Assembly: GCA_902792535.1 (NCBI GenBank)
Contig: CADAZU010000010.1
Span: 1 to 64,000, forward strand
Length of the DNA stretch: 64,000 bases
Reading direction: 5' to 3'
DNA from: an uncultured Bacteroidales bacterium
Lineage (GTDB): Bacteria; Bacteroidota; Bacteroidia; Bacteroidales; Paludibacteraceae
Shown: piece after piece, positions 36,766 through 45,286 of the stretch
How positions within the stretch are numbered: the stretch's first letter is position 1
Layout: every line of letters begins with the position of its first letter
The notes under the pieces: model-generated
The model's database searches: none
What the model was told of the DNA's origin: nothing
The model's input: only the letters and a program-made list of their open reading frames with translations
Program-made: the position numbers and the translations under genes

Positions 36766-38532
36766 ATGACAACTGTATCAAACAATCATCCTTTACTTAA
36801 ACTAACGAATGGCAAAACGGCCATTACTCTTCTGGAGTACATACAATTACTTCAAGGAGAAGGCGAGTTCGTGATTCCCGATTACCAACGTGGATATGTA
36901 TGGGGACAAAAGAAGAAAGACGAAGAGGAAGATTCTGTATCCTATTTAATTCGAACGCTTATTGATGCATATAACAACAGCACGGATGTGTTTTTGCAAG
37001 GAATAACTGTGCATGGAGATGATGCATCTTATGATATATACATCGTTGATGGTCAGCAGAGAACAACATTCTTTTATTTACTACTCAAATATCTCGCTTA
37101 TGATGGATATATCAAAATAAGATACGAAATCAGAACACAATCGAACGAGTTTCTCCAAGCAATCGACATGGCATCTATTGAAAGATGTGATTACGAAGCC
37201 TTTCAGGATGTGTTTTTCTTTAAAAGAACTTTGCGTATCTTCGAGAGGGCATTAACAGAGATAGATGGAGATAAGTTCAAGACGTTTATCTTAGAGAAGG
37301 TAAAGTTTCTACTTGTAATCATTCCGGAAGAGCAAGCCAAGGTTGTTTTTACGATGATGAATGGTAATAAAGCAAAAATGACTGATGAAGAATTGATTAA
37401 AGCCGAATTGCTAAGATGCGCATCTTTATCAGATGACAGGATAGAAGAAGCTGAACATTCGGAAGTCCGTAGTCGTTTGGCACGAGAATGGGATTCCTGG
37501 TTGCAATGGTGGAAAGATAGCAACATAGCTAAGTTCTTTAGAACGAACGATAAACAATTGGGATGGCTTTTACCATTAGTTTCCAATAGTTCGGCCATTT
37601 CTTTTAAGGATTTCCGCGACAAAATGCTTTATCCTCAGAATATCCGGCAAGCAAAAGCGGTTTTCCGAAAAATGAGACTTCTTCAAAAAAGCATCGAAGA
37701 CGTCTATAACGATTCTAAGTTATATAATTATCTTGGTGTAATTTTGTATATCCGCAATAGCACAGAGTCACGTTTTGCCTTTTTAAGATGGTTCTTCTCT
37801 ATGAATAATCAAAATGAAGAAACGCACACCAAATCGGAATCAGAACTAAAACGTTATTATGATTGGGCAATAATCGGAGTAAATCACGAGGATATCGTAT
37901 CTCACAATATAAGGAGATATAATGATGCCCGAATGGTCTTCTTAACAGCGCTTGAAAATAACTTGTTGTTTTTACAGAACTACGAGGTTGCTTATAGATG
38001 GTTGCTTCGCCAGAATATTAAGCAAGACAACCAAGATCAAAAGCATAAAGGAAGAAAATTTAATTTCAGCATTGAGCGAGATAGGTCTCTTGAGCATATC
38101 TATCCAAAATCAAAAATAGGACATAAGAACGAAGAAGGTAAATGTCTTAATTGGGAAGATAAAGAATTGGATGAAAAGCATTTATCAGATATCAAATTGT
38201 GGCGCGAAGATATGGTTTGGACCGATCCGGTAACAAAACAAGAGCACCATGGTACGGAGCATTGTATCGGTAACTTGGTCTTACTATACAAAAGAGACAA
38301 TTCAAAATTCAATGATGCCGATTTTAGACAAAAGAATGAATACTTCTTTACCGATTTGGATGACGATGCTTTTGAAAGCCGCCACTTGATTCATACCACG
38401 ATGATTTTCTCTGATGTAAGGTGGGAAGATTGGAATCCCGAGCAGATAGCGAGGCGAAAAGCAGAAGAGATTGAAGAATTTAAAAAAGAATACCCTGAAT
38501 TAAATGATACGAACAATGAATACGTTAATTAG
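36766..38532 (+). CDS. DUF262 and DUF1524 (HNH-like) protein, GmrSD-type
   Basis: 588 residues. The N-terminal DUF262 domain has IPDYQRGYVWGQ (about residues 38-49) and VDGQQRTTFFYLLLKYL (about 95-111). The C-terminal DUF1524 domain has RDRSLEHIYPKSK (about residue 440), with the His of an HNH-like nuclease, followed by GNLVLLYKRDNSKFNDADF. This order is that of GmrSD-type modification-dependent restriction enzymes and of single-gene DUF262/DUF1524 defence proteins, where DUF262 hydrolyses NTP and DUF1524 cuts DNA. It overlaps the next gene by 29 bp, so the two are probably made together. A restriction role is likely but not shown. Confidence 0.88.
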   Translation: MTTVSNNHPLLKLTNGKTAITLLEYIQLLQGEGEFVIPDYQRGYVWGQKKKDEEEDSVSYLIRTLIDAYNNSTDVFLQGITVHGDDASYDIYIVDGQQRTTFFYLLLKYLAYDGYIKIRYEIRTQSNEFLQAIDMASIERCDYEAFQDVFFFKRTLRIFERALTEIDGDKFKTFILEKVKFLLVIIPEEQAKVVFTMMNGNKAKMTDEELIKAELLRCASLSDDRIEEAEHSEVRSRLAREWDSWLQWWKDSNIAKFFRTNDKQLGWLLPLVSNSSAISFKDFRDKMLYPQNIRQAKAVFRKMRLLQKSIEDVYNDSKLYNYLGVILYIRNSTESRFAFLRWFFSMNNQNEETHTKSESELKRYYDWAIIGVNHEDIVSHNIRRYNDARMVFLTALENNLLFLQNYEVAYRWLLRQNIKQDNQDQKHKGRKFNFSIERDRSLEHIYPKSKIGHKNEEGKCLNWEDKELDEKHLSDIKLWREDMVWTDPVTKQEHHGTEHCIGNLVLLYKRDNSKFNDADFRQKNEYFFTDLDDDAFESRHLIHTTMIFSDVRWEDWNPEQIARRKAEEIEEFKKEYPELNDTNNEYVN

Positions 38533-40699
38533 CGGAACGCCATATTCTCTACAAGAGATTTTTTCGGGAGATAACGATAAGGTTATTATTCCTGATTTGC
38601 AACGAGACTATTGTTGGGGTAATCCATATTCCAACGATAGTAATGATTCGCTGGTAAGTTCATTCCTCGATAGTATACTTAACTTGGACAGAGATAAGGA
38701 TATTACGATGGGGCTTATATATGGCTATTATGATAGGTTGAAGCCCTATCATCTGCAATTATGTGATGGACAACAGCGCCTGACAACGTTATTCTTAATC
38801 ATAGGTATCATTAACAGATACACCAACAACCGATATCAAGATATTCTCATTTCGAATTTCGAGTTAAATGAGGATGATGGAGAACCGCATCTTATGTATG
38901 GCATTCGAGAAAGTTCTCTCTACTTCTTAAGCGATTTAACGACTCATTATTTCTTAGATACCAAACTGAAATATTCGGATATTGATTCACAGTATTGGTT
39001 TTTAAATTCGTATAAACACGATCCGACCATTTTGTGTATTTTAAAAGCCTTAAAGACTATAGAAGAGCGCTTGGATAATTGTTTGGATATGAAAGAATTA
39101 GGAGACTTTATTGTTGAGCACCTTAAGTTCCTATTTTACGATATGGCGAATAGACAAAATGGTGAAGAAACGTTTGTTGTAATCAACACTACCGGAGAAC
39201 CATTATCTGCCAACCAGAATCTAAAACCTGTTATCATTCTTAAAAATCAAGGCTACTGTCGGACGGAACAATTGACTGATGGATCTTTTGTTGAGCATAA
39301 TACAGCTCAAGATTGGGAAGAAATGGAAACATGGTTTTGGCAAAAACGGCATTTGAATGATATAGACACCTCTACAGAAGGAATGCTCGCTTTTCTCCAT
39401 TGTGTACGGGTTTTAGAATGCCAAACAGAAGCAGAATGGCATCATACTATAGATATTAATAATGAGAAATTTCCTACATCTATCCCGATGACTGATATTT
39501 GGGAATGGTTTTGCGCATATAGAAGAATGTATGAATTAAACTATAGCAGACTATCATCATCGAATATCTCGTATCCTGATAAACAACCGCATTACACGCA
39601 AAAAGATCTTTATTCTATCTTACCGACAATGGTTTATTGTAGGATGAATCAAGATGCTACTGGTACGGAAATACAACGGATATATCATCTCTTCAATAAT
39701 ATGGGACGATATCGTCAGGTGACTCGTTCCTCCCAAAATGAATCGATATATGTTCCTGCATATAGAGTTTGTCAATGGGTAAAAGCATTACCGACCAAAG
39801 ATATCTTGTCTTTCTTGGATCTTTCTACATTTGAAGTAGAAGAAGAGAAAACTAAACTTACATTCTTGTCTGAATTTAAGAATAACGAAAGTGTTCGTCG
39901 CCATATTGAGGAAATTTTTGCCAAGGCAGAGAACTTTAGAATTTTCGATGGACAAATTGCAACGATGGTTAAATGGAGCGAATTATCATTAGACAAGTTA
40001 GAGTTTTTCTATAGTAGAATCCAAGAATTGTGGATTGCACCTGATAGCCTCAATAAACTTCGGCGAGCACTATTGGCCTGGGGTGTTAAAGGTTACCCAA
40101 TGTCTAATGGTACGGCCAATAAGACGTTATGTTCTAATACAGAATGGCGTGTGTTATTTGAGAAAAGGGACGAGCAAATAAAATCGTTTATTTGCAATGG
40201 ACAATTGGATGACATCATTGCTAATCATCAAGATGAGAATTCTCCATTCTATCTACTCATACATAATGAAAAATACCTTGACTTTTCAAAGGACCATAAT
40301 ATTCGTATACATCCGCAAGGTGTTATTGAACTAATGGCAAAGACTTACGCCAGCGCTAACTTCTTGCTATTTCATAATGGAGTTGTTTTCGAGAAAGAGA
40401 TGGTTGATATGCAAAATTGGAATGGTTTTTGGGTTTGGTCTGATGGAGAAAGTTCCGTATTCTACTCTACATGTTTACGATTGAATATAACATTGGATAT
40501 GTGGATAGCGGAGAATGGTTATCAGATTGTCGGATGGTGTAATCGTCGCCCAGATAAACCATCGGTATCCGCCGATGTGTTAACTGAGATTGGTTTTGTT
40601 TCTAAAGAGGATGCTTGGTACTATCCAATAATCACTTCTCCTTATGAAGCCAAAACAGAATTTATCGAAATAACAAAACGAATTGTTTCAAACCCTTAA
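38504..40699 (+). CDS. DUF262-family protein without HNH domain
   Basis: 731 residues; the ATG at 38504 overlaps the previous gene, and an ATG at 38516 is also in frame. The N-terminal DUF262 domain has VIIPDLQRDYCWG and LCDGQQRLTTLFLIIGI. GEETFVVINTTGEPLSANQ is the second conserved block. Unlike the upstream gene, I see no LEHIYP-type HNH motif; the C-terminal third is unique. It may be an NTPase or modification-sensor subunit working with the DUF262/DUF1524 nuclease, a pairing seen in some restriction loci. Two adjacent DUF262 genes of different build suggest a two-component complex. Confidence 0.8.
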   Translation: MIRTMNTLISGTPYSLQEIFSGDNDKVIIPDLQRDYCWGNPYSNDSNDSLVSSFLDSILNLDRDKDITMGLIYGYYDRLKPYHLQLCDGQQRLTTLFLIIGIINRYTNNRYQDILISNFELNEDDGEPHLMYGIRESSLYFLSDLTTHYFLDTKLKYSDIDSQYWFLNSYKHDPTILCILKALKTIEERLDNCLDMKELGDFIVEHLKFLFYDMANRQNGEETFVVINTTGEPLSANQNLKPVIILKNQGYCRTEQLTDGSFVEHNTAQDWEEMETWFWQKRHLNDIDTSTEGMLAFLHCVRVLECQTEAEWHHTIDINNEKFPTSIPMTDIWEWFCAYRRMYELNYSRLSSSNISYPDKQPHYTQKDLYSILPTMVYCRMNQDATGTEIQRIYHLFNNMGRYRQVTRSSQNESIYVPAYRVCQWVKALPTKDILSFLDLSTFEVEEEKTKLTFLSEFKNNESVRRHIEEIFAKAENFRIFDGQIATMVKWSELSLDKLEFFYSRIQELWIAPDSLNKLRRALLAWGVKGYPMSNGTANKTLCSNTEWRVLFEKRDEQIKSFICNGQLDDIIANHQDENSPFYLLIHNEKYLDFSKDHNIRIHPQGVIELMAKTYASANFLLFHNGVVFEKEMVDMQNWNGFWVWSDGESSVFYSTCLRLNITLDMWIAENGYQIVGWCNRRPDKPSVSADVLTEIGFVSKEDAWYYPIITSPYEAKTEFIEITKRIVSNP

Positions 40700-40736
40700 C
40701 GTGTTTATAGAGAAATATTTAACTAATAATACCATT

Positions 40737-41270
40737 ATGAGTAAACAAGGAAACAAAGATATAGCATCTTTTGCTATTGAGAAAGCACATTCCATTGGGT
40801 GCCCATTATTGACAGGTTGCACTATCAATTCTGTTCCTATGGAAGAACTCGCAAAGATGACGAGATGGTTCAGCTTTATTTCTAAGGATATGGCTAAAGA
40901 GCTCCATGAATCAGGAAGAAATCTTGACAACAGACAACTTGGATTATATTTCCAATATTGCATAGATAAGGCCGTCGAAATAACGTATCTTGCTATTTGT
41001 GGTGCAGATTGGACTGATGTTGAGTATTGTGCAGATGACGCATGGGAATATTGGGAACCGAAAACTGACGTACGTATCCAGCAACGACTCACAGCTAATG
41101 TTCCACTAATCGTAAGACTCTTCAACTTCATCAACGATGAATTCCAAGTAAGCAATGATGAATTGGAACAGAATGAGTTGAATGTACCGGCAGACGAATA
41201 TATGTTAGTGATGCTATGTTTTATTGGTAGTACAATTGGTGTAAAGTGGATGCTTGAACAAGAATTTTAA
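40737..41270 (+). CDS. Hypothetical protein at the end of the DUF262 operon
   Basis: 177 residues from the ATG at 40737 (MSKQGNKDIASFAIEKAHSI); a TTG at 40683 overlapping the previous gene is less likely. The protein looks soluble and mainly helical, with Cys residues in GCPLLTGCTI and an acidic C-terminal half. I recognise no family. It is 37 bp after the DUF262 gene and has no promoter of its own, so it belongs to the operon from island promoter 1. Confidence 0.6.
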   Translation: MSKQGNKDIASFAIEKAHSIGCPLLTGCTINSVPMEELAKMTRWFSFISKDMAKELHESGRNLDNRQLGLYFQYCIDKAVEITYLAICGADWTDVEYCADDAWEYWEPKTDVRIQQRLTANVPLIVRLFNFINDEFQVSNDELEQNELNVPADEYMLVMLCFIGSTIGVKWMLEQEF

Positions 41271-41286
41271 TTTTTCTTCAACTCTC

Positions 41287-41320
41287 TGCCGCAATTCGGC
41301 ACTCTGAAGCATTATCTTTG
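41287..41320 (+). promoter_or_regulatory. Island promoter 2 with inverted-repeat operator
   Basis: TGCCGCAATTCGGCA (41287-41301), 11 nt, TATCTTTG (41313-41320), then CAGCG. It has the same spacing as promoter 1 and drives the gene at 41356. Confidence 0.85.
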
Positions 41321-41355
41321 CAGCGATTTTTGAAATAACACTTAAACACACACTT

Positions 41356-41805
41356 ATGGCAACACCTTTTAACAATCCTCATGTAGCCCTGTTCTTCAAT
41401 CAAATGACACTGGGCGTTATGGACAAACTCGAGATCGATGAGACGAACGCAAACGAATGGCTCGTTGAGTACCAAGGCGACCCCGAGCGCCATCTATTGC
41501 ATGCCGTTGATGCAATCATCGGCTTCCTGGGGAAACCTCTACAGGAATTCTCCGTAACCGAGATTTCCAAATTCCTAGCCTATCTTCAGCACATGCTTAG
41601 AGAGGAGAACTGCACCATTGACGCTCCTCATCTTACTGAACTCTATAAACAAGTGCAAGACAAGTGCAAAGGAGAGGCTGAAGCATGGAAGCAAATCCTG
41701 CTGAAAGCCGAAAAGGATGGTAACGATTCCATTGATGAAGCATTCATCCAATCGCTGTGGGAAACCATCCCCGATAACCAAGGCACTCAGTATGAAGTTG
41801 AATAA
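41356..41805 (+). CDS. Hypothetical protein, island promoter 2
   Basis: 149 residues, acidic and predicted mostly helical (for example ISKFLAYLQHMLREENC and QVQDKCKGEAEAWKQILLKA). There is no signal peptide or membrane segment, and I recognise no family. It is a single-gene unit between island promoters 2 and 3. It may be a small regulatory or immunity-type protein, but nothing in the sequence proves this. Confidence 0.6.
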   Translation: MATPFNNPHVALFFNQMTLGVMDKLEIDETNANEWLVEYQGDPERHLLHAVDAIIGFLGKPLQEFSVTEISKFLAYLQHMLREENCTIDAPHLTELYKQVQDKCKGEAEAWKQILLKAEKDGNDSIDEAFIQSLWETIPDNQGTQYEVE

Positions 41806-41828
41806 ATTTTCAAAATAATTTATCACTC

Positions 41829-41862
41829 TGCCGCAATTCGGCACTCTCAGATGTTATCTTTG
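41829..41862 (+). promoter_or_regulatory. Island promoter 3 with inverted-repeat operator
   Basis: TGCCGCAATTCGGCA (41829-41843), 11 nt, TATCTTTG (41855-41862), then CAGCG. It drives the gene at 41885 and probably the PLD-like gene after it. Confidence 0.85.
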
Positions 41863-41884
41863 CAGCGAATTAAAAAAATAAATT

Positions 41885-42304
41885 ATGGCTGTTAAGAAAG
41901 TAAAAGTTGTATTCTCAGAATATGGGATACATATGCCGGGACAGGCAAGAATGAAAATGTACGCTGTATATGCAGACGTACAAGTCACAACTCAAAAGTC
42001 GCACTTGCGCGTGGACATCGTTGAAGGTTTTGTTGACAAGAAATTCTCTGTGCCAACGTACGTTTGTGACCATTTCTTTGTTCTTCTCTATGGTGACAAA
42101 TACCTATTCTACAACGAAACAGGAGAAAAAACTGCCGAGAAAACAAAAGATGAAGTAGGTAAGGTAATTTCAGTATGGGAGGACAACTTTGTTACTATGG
42201 TCGGTACTAATATGCGACAATTTGATAGTAATGGAAACTTAGAAGGAGAGAGACCCCTTACTGATGAAGAAACATCTCAATTAAAGAAAGTTGGTTTGAT
42301 GTAA
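41885..42304 (+). CDS. Hypothetical protein, island promoter 3
   Basis: 139 residues, probably a compact beta-rich domain (VKKVKVVFSEYGIHMPGQAR, then KMYAVYADVQVTTQKSHLRV). No membrane segment and no family recognised. It ends 13 bp before the phospholipase-D-like gene, so the pair is likely one transcript. Confidence 0.6.
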   Translation: MAVKKVKVVFSEYGIHMPGQARMKMYAVYADVQVTTQKSHLRVDIVEGFVDKKFSVPTYVCDHFFVLLYGDKYLFYNETGEKTAEKTKDEVGKVISVWEDNFVTMVGTNMRQFDSNGNLEGERPLTDEETSQLKKVGLM

Positions 42305-42317
42305 GCGAACTATTTGT

Positions 42318-42833
42318 ATGACCACATATATTGCCGATACTGACCATTATAGCCAAGTCATTGCGCAGATTCCGAAGGTCAAGCGGTTGCTATGGATTGC
42401 AACCGCTGACCTAAAGGACTTGTACGTAGAGAAGAAAGGTGGAGTTGTAGTTCCGCTGCTTCAGATTCTCAATGACCTGGTGAAGAAAGGCGTAGAGGTT
42501 CGCCTGATTCATGCGAAAGAGCCTGGGACTGCTTTCCGCGAAGACTTTGATAAATATCCGGCTTTGTGGGGAGGTTTGGAGCGTCGATTATGTCCACGTG
42601 TTCATATGAAGATCATTGTGATGGATAGCGAACTAGTCTATATTGGATCTGCGAATCTCACTGGAGCCGGTATGGGTATGAAATCGTCTGCAAATCGCAA
42701 CTTTGAGGCTGGAATATTGACTGATGAGCCGGGATTTGTAGATTCTGCCATGAGCCACTTTGATAGTATATGGGAAGGTTCTCATTGCAAAAATTGTGGT
42801 CGCAAAGAATTCTGTGGGGACAGGATAAAATAG
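42318..42833 (+). CDS. Phospholipase-D-like protein with one HKD motif
   Basis: 171 residues. One HKD motif is visible: HMKIIVMDSELVYIGSANLT (His and Lys about residues 96-98, with Asp, Ser and Asn after them). One motif per chain is typical of dimeric PLD-fold nucleases such as Nuc and BfiI-like enzymes. The C-terminus adds CKNCGRKEFC, a likely zinc knuckle. The substrate could be DNA, RNA or lipid; the short length and context favour nucleic acid. It follows the gene at 41885 in the same unit and is followed by a hairpin repeat. Confidence 0.8.
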   Translation: MTTYIADTDHYSQVIAQIPKVKRLLWIATADLKDLYVEKKGGVVVPLLQILNDLVKKGVEVRLIHAKEPGTAFREDFDKYPALWGGLERRLCPRVHMKIIVMDSELVYIGSANLTGAGMGMKSSANRNFEAGILTDEPGFVDSAMSHFDSIWEGSHCKNCGRKEFCGDRIK

Positions 42834-42839
42834 CATCTG

Positions 42840-42875
42840 GCGTTTTGCGCGGGTTTAAATCCTTTATACGCGCGA
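42840..42875 (+). repeat. Copy A of the GGCGTTTTGCGCGGG repeat
   Basis: About 36 bp, with GGGTTTAAATCC at its centre and TTATACGCGCG at its end. Similar copies occur at 43590 and 43666. It lies between the PLD-like and UDG-like genes. Confidence 0.75.
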
Positions 42876-42891
42876 TAATTATAAGTATTTT

Positions 42892-43581
42892 ATGTGGCAA
42901 GAAGAATATAAAAAAGAATTTGATCCGGATTTACAATGTTTCTGCGAGGAGAACGGTATACATTTCTACCCGTGGGTAGGTAGGAACTATTATTCTACTA
43001 GCAAGAAAATACTTATTCTCGGAGAAAGTTACTATTTAGACGATTGGAACCCGGAAGGAAGGTTTGATTGGGATATTACAAAAGACGCAAGTCCACTAGC
43101 TATTCGAAAATACTTAGGAGAAGAACCAGGACATAACGTAGAGACTAAAGAATTTATCACATTTGACAAAGCTACTCGTGCGATATTAAATATAACAGGG
43201 AGACGTGTTAGTGTTGAAGAAAGACGAGAACTATGGCATCGAGTGGTGTATTCCGTTTTTATCCAAAATAGTTTCAGGCAGAAAGTTGCAGATTCATCTC
43301 CTTTTAGCGAAGAAGAGATTGCAAAAGATATAGTCATCTTAGATGCTCTATTAGAGAAATACAGACCTGATTTGGTTATATCGTACAGTAATAGTATTCA
43401 AAAGAAAATCGCCACGAATCCAATCATTACAAAAATTAGTACTAATCTTAAAGGCAGAACTCTTTCCGTATATCGTTGGGAGCGAAATGGAATACCTTTC
43501 ATCGGGATTCCACATCCCAGTATTTTAAGAAGTAACATGGGGATTCATAACTTGCATCTAGAATTAAAAACATTAATATAA
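42892..43581 (+). CDS. Uracil-DNA-glycosylase-superfamily-like protein
   Basis: 229 residues. The order ILILGESYYLDDW (about residues 41-53), a middle helical part, LEKYRPDLVISYSNSI, and a late GIPHPSI motif resemble the UDG fold, in which GExP-type and HPS motifs line the active site. The motifs are not exact, so glycosylase activity is uncertain; some members are inactive nucleic-acid binders. It lies between copies A and B of a hairpin repeat and may have its own promoter, which I cannot identify. Confidence 0.5.
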   Translation: MWQEEYKKEFDPDLQCFCEENGIHFYPWVGRNYYSTSKKILILGESYYLDDWNPEGRFDWDITKDASPLAIRKYLGEEPGHNVETKEFITFDKATRAILNITGRRVSVEERRELWHRVVYSVFIQNSFRQKVADSSPFSEEEIAKDIVILDALLEKYRPDLVISYSNSIQKKIATNPIITKISTNLKGRTLSVYRWERNGIPFIGIPHPSILRSNMGIHNLHLELKTLI

Positions 43582-43735
43582 CCCATTTTGGCGTTTTGCT
43601 CGGGTTTAAATCCCTTATACGCGCGTGTGAAGAAAAACCACATGCGCGTTCTTTTTACCCATTTTGGCGTTTAGCGCGGGTTTAAATGCCTTATACGCGC
43701 GCGGGAGAAATATCACACATGCGCGTGTTCATTAT
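43581..43735 (+). repeat. Tandem 76-bp repeat, copies B and C
   Basis: Two adjacent copies start at 43581 and 43657. Each has ACCCATTTTGGCG, the copy-A core, and a GC-rich inverted repeat (ACGCGCGTGTG with CACATGCGCGT in copy B). Copy B ends in TTCTTTTT and could terminate the UDG-like gene. The block fills the gap before the sigma-like gene. Confidence 0.8.
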
Positions 43736-43757
43736 TATATTATTATTACCACCAATC

Positions 43758-44102
43758 ATGAAACCGACAACAAAAGAATTAAAAGAGTTATCTGCTTCTC
43801 TGCCGCAAGAGAGCAACGGTATGCTAACCGACGAACAAGAGAAGAATCTTGTTCGCCAAATCAAAAATGGCAATCTTGATGCTTTGGCTGAACTTCTTGA
43901 AGGGAACATCCGTTTCGTTGTTTCCGTTGCCAAGAATTATCAAAACAAAGGTGTAGAAGTGCCTGAATTGATTAGTGCTGGCACAAAAGGTCTTGTACAG
44001 GCTGCACAGAGTTTTGACGAGTCGCAAGGAGTCCGTTTCCTTGCTTATGTCATCTGGTGGATTCGTCAGGGCGTCATTACTGAAATAGAGAAAAATCACT
44101 AA
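43758..44102 (+). CDS. Stand-alone sigma-70 region 2 protein
   Basis: 114 residues from the ATG at 43758. The protein has the RpoD-type segment 1.2 (LTDEQEKNLVRQIKNGNLDA) and a complete region 2: NIRFVVSVAKNYQNKGVEVP for core binding, then GLVQAAQSFDESQGVRFLAYVIWWIRQGVI for -10 recognition. It stops right after, so regions 3 and 4, which contact the -35/-33 element, are absent. No continuation is found in other frames before island promoter 4. It may be a truncated sigma gene or a real mini-sigma. The island promoters lack a normal -33 element, which makes the second option worth testing. Confidence 0.85.
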   Translation: MKPTTKELKELSASLPQESNGMLTDEQEKNLVRQIKNGNLDALAELLEGNIRFVVSVAKNYQNKGVEVPELISAGTKGLVQAAQSFDESQGVRFLAYVIWWIRQGVITEIEKNH

Positions 44103-44125
44103 AAAGTGAAGATTTTCTCCAACTC

Positions 44126-44159
44126 TGCCGCAATTCGGCACTCTCGAGTGCTATCTTTG
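44126..44159 (+). promoter_or_regulatory. Island promoter 4 with inverted-repeat operator
   Basis: TGCCGCAATTCGGCA (44126-44140), 11 nt, TATCTTTG (44152-44159), then CAGCG. It drives the WG-cpRec-WG operon. Confidence 0.85.
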
Positions 44160-44213
44160 CAGCGATTTTTGAAAGAAGCATATTTATTAACCCTCAAAAA
44201 AAACTAATCAATT

Positions 44214-44924
44214 ATGAACATTCAAGAAGTGAAAAACCTCAAGAAAATCTGGGCATTTGATGGCATTTTTGCAGTATTCGACACCAAGGATGGCAAAACT
44301 GGTATCATTAACCGCAAGGGTGAAATCGTGCTCCCTGCAGACAACTGGGAAATAGCAGGCCATATTGTTGATGATATTTATATTCTCCAAATGTGCGATG
44401 GTTCAGGCAAGCAAACTTACTATGACGCTGCCTTAAGAAAAGAAGTCGCAAAACCGGAATTACCAATCACTCCGGAACCGGAATTACCTAAAAATGCAGA
44501 GTTTTGGTGTGCGCCCAAACGTTGTGCTTTCAAGGACGGAGAACTATTTGGAATTATGGATGAAAAGGGTAATGTTATAGTTCCTGCAACGTTCTCATCC
44601 GTAGGAATCGCCAACAATCCCAAGAGAGATCAAATCAGCGTTAAAGACCAAAATGGATTGAATGGTTATCTTGACCTTGATGGAAAAGTTATCATACCGT
44701 TTGAGCACCCTTATGTAGGATATCAAGTAGAGTTGGGAGTACACATTTTCCATACCAAAGAAAACAAGTGGGGTTACATGGACGCAAAAGGCAATTTGAT
44801 AATCCCTGCCATTTACGACCACATTAGCGCTCATAAAGCCTATGGATTAGATGAAATAGCAGTTGCCAAAGATGGACGTTTCTATTTCATCAACGCAAAA
44901 CAAGAAGAAGTAAAAGTATTCTAA
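44214..44924 (+). CDS. WG-repeat protein 1
   Basis: 236 residues. Several KWG/LFG units of about 30 residues are visible: KTGIINRKGEIVLPA, LFGIMDEKGNVIVPATF, LNGYLDLDGKVIIPF and KWGYMDAKGNLIIPAIYDHI. Such repeats form beta-structured binding surfaces and are common in conflict-related and secreted proteins; no signal peptide is present here, so it acts in the cytoplasm. Its TAA shares an A with the ATG of the next gene. It is paralogous to the protein at 45283, and both end in a similar FFINAKQE tail. Confidence 0.85.
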   Translation: MNIQEVKNLKKIWAFDGIFAVFDTKDGKTGIINRKGEIVLPADNWEIAGHIVDDIYILQMCDGSGKQTYYDAALRKEVAKPELPITPEPELPKNAEFWCAPKRCAFKDGELFGIMDEKGNVIVPATFSSVGIANNPKRDQISVKDQNGLNGYLDLDGKVIIPFEHPYVGYQVELGVHIFHTKENKWGYMDAKGNLIIPAIYDHISAHKAYGLDEIAVAKDGRFYFINAKQEEVKVF

Positions 44925-45286
44925 TGAAAACCCTCATTTGGTTGGATGACTGCCGCGATCCGTTCGATACTCGGACGGATTGGCTGGTGTTCTCACCTAT
45001 CGGCAGAGACGTGGACGTCGTTTGGCTTCAATCCGTGGATGAGTTTATGGATTTCATAGACCAACACGGCTTGCCCGACGGCATCTGCTTCGACCATGAT
45101 CTTGGAGAAGACAGCTACGATGAACGTACCGGCTACGACTGCGCCAAGTATGTTGTGGATTATTGCCTTCAGCACAACTGCGATATCCCCGCGTACGCCA
45201 TCCAATCATCCAATCCGGTCGGCAAAGATAACATCTGCCACCTCATGGATAATTATCATAACTACTATAAGAAATTCCACGCATGA
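44924..45286 (+). CDS. Cyclic-phosphate-processing receiver (cpRec) domain protein
   Basis: 120 residues. The order LIWLDDCRDP, GICFDHDLGEDSYDERTGYD, CAKYVVDYC and AIQSSNPVGKDNI matches the cpRec domain, a receiver-like fold proposed to process nucleotide or RNA cyclic phosphates. It lacks the features of a two-component response regulator. It is translationally coupled to WG proteins on both sides (overlaps of 1 and 4 nt), so the three are likely made together in fixed ratio. The activity is predicted only from family work. Confidence 0.85.
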   Translation: MKTLIWLDDCRDPFDTRTDWLVFSPIGRDVDVVWLQSVDEFMDFIDQHGLPDGICFDHDLGEDSYDERTGYDCAKYVVDYCLQHNCDIPAYAIQSSNPVGKDNICHLMDNYHNYYKKFHA

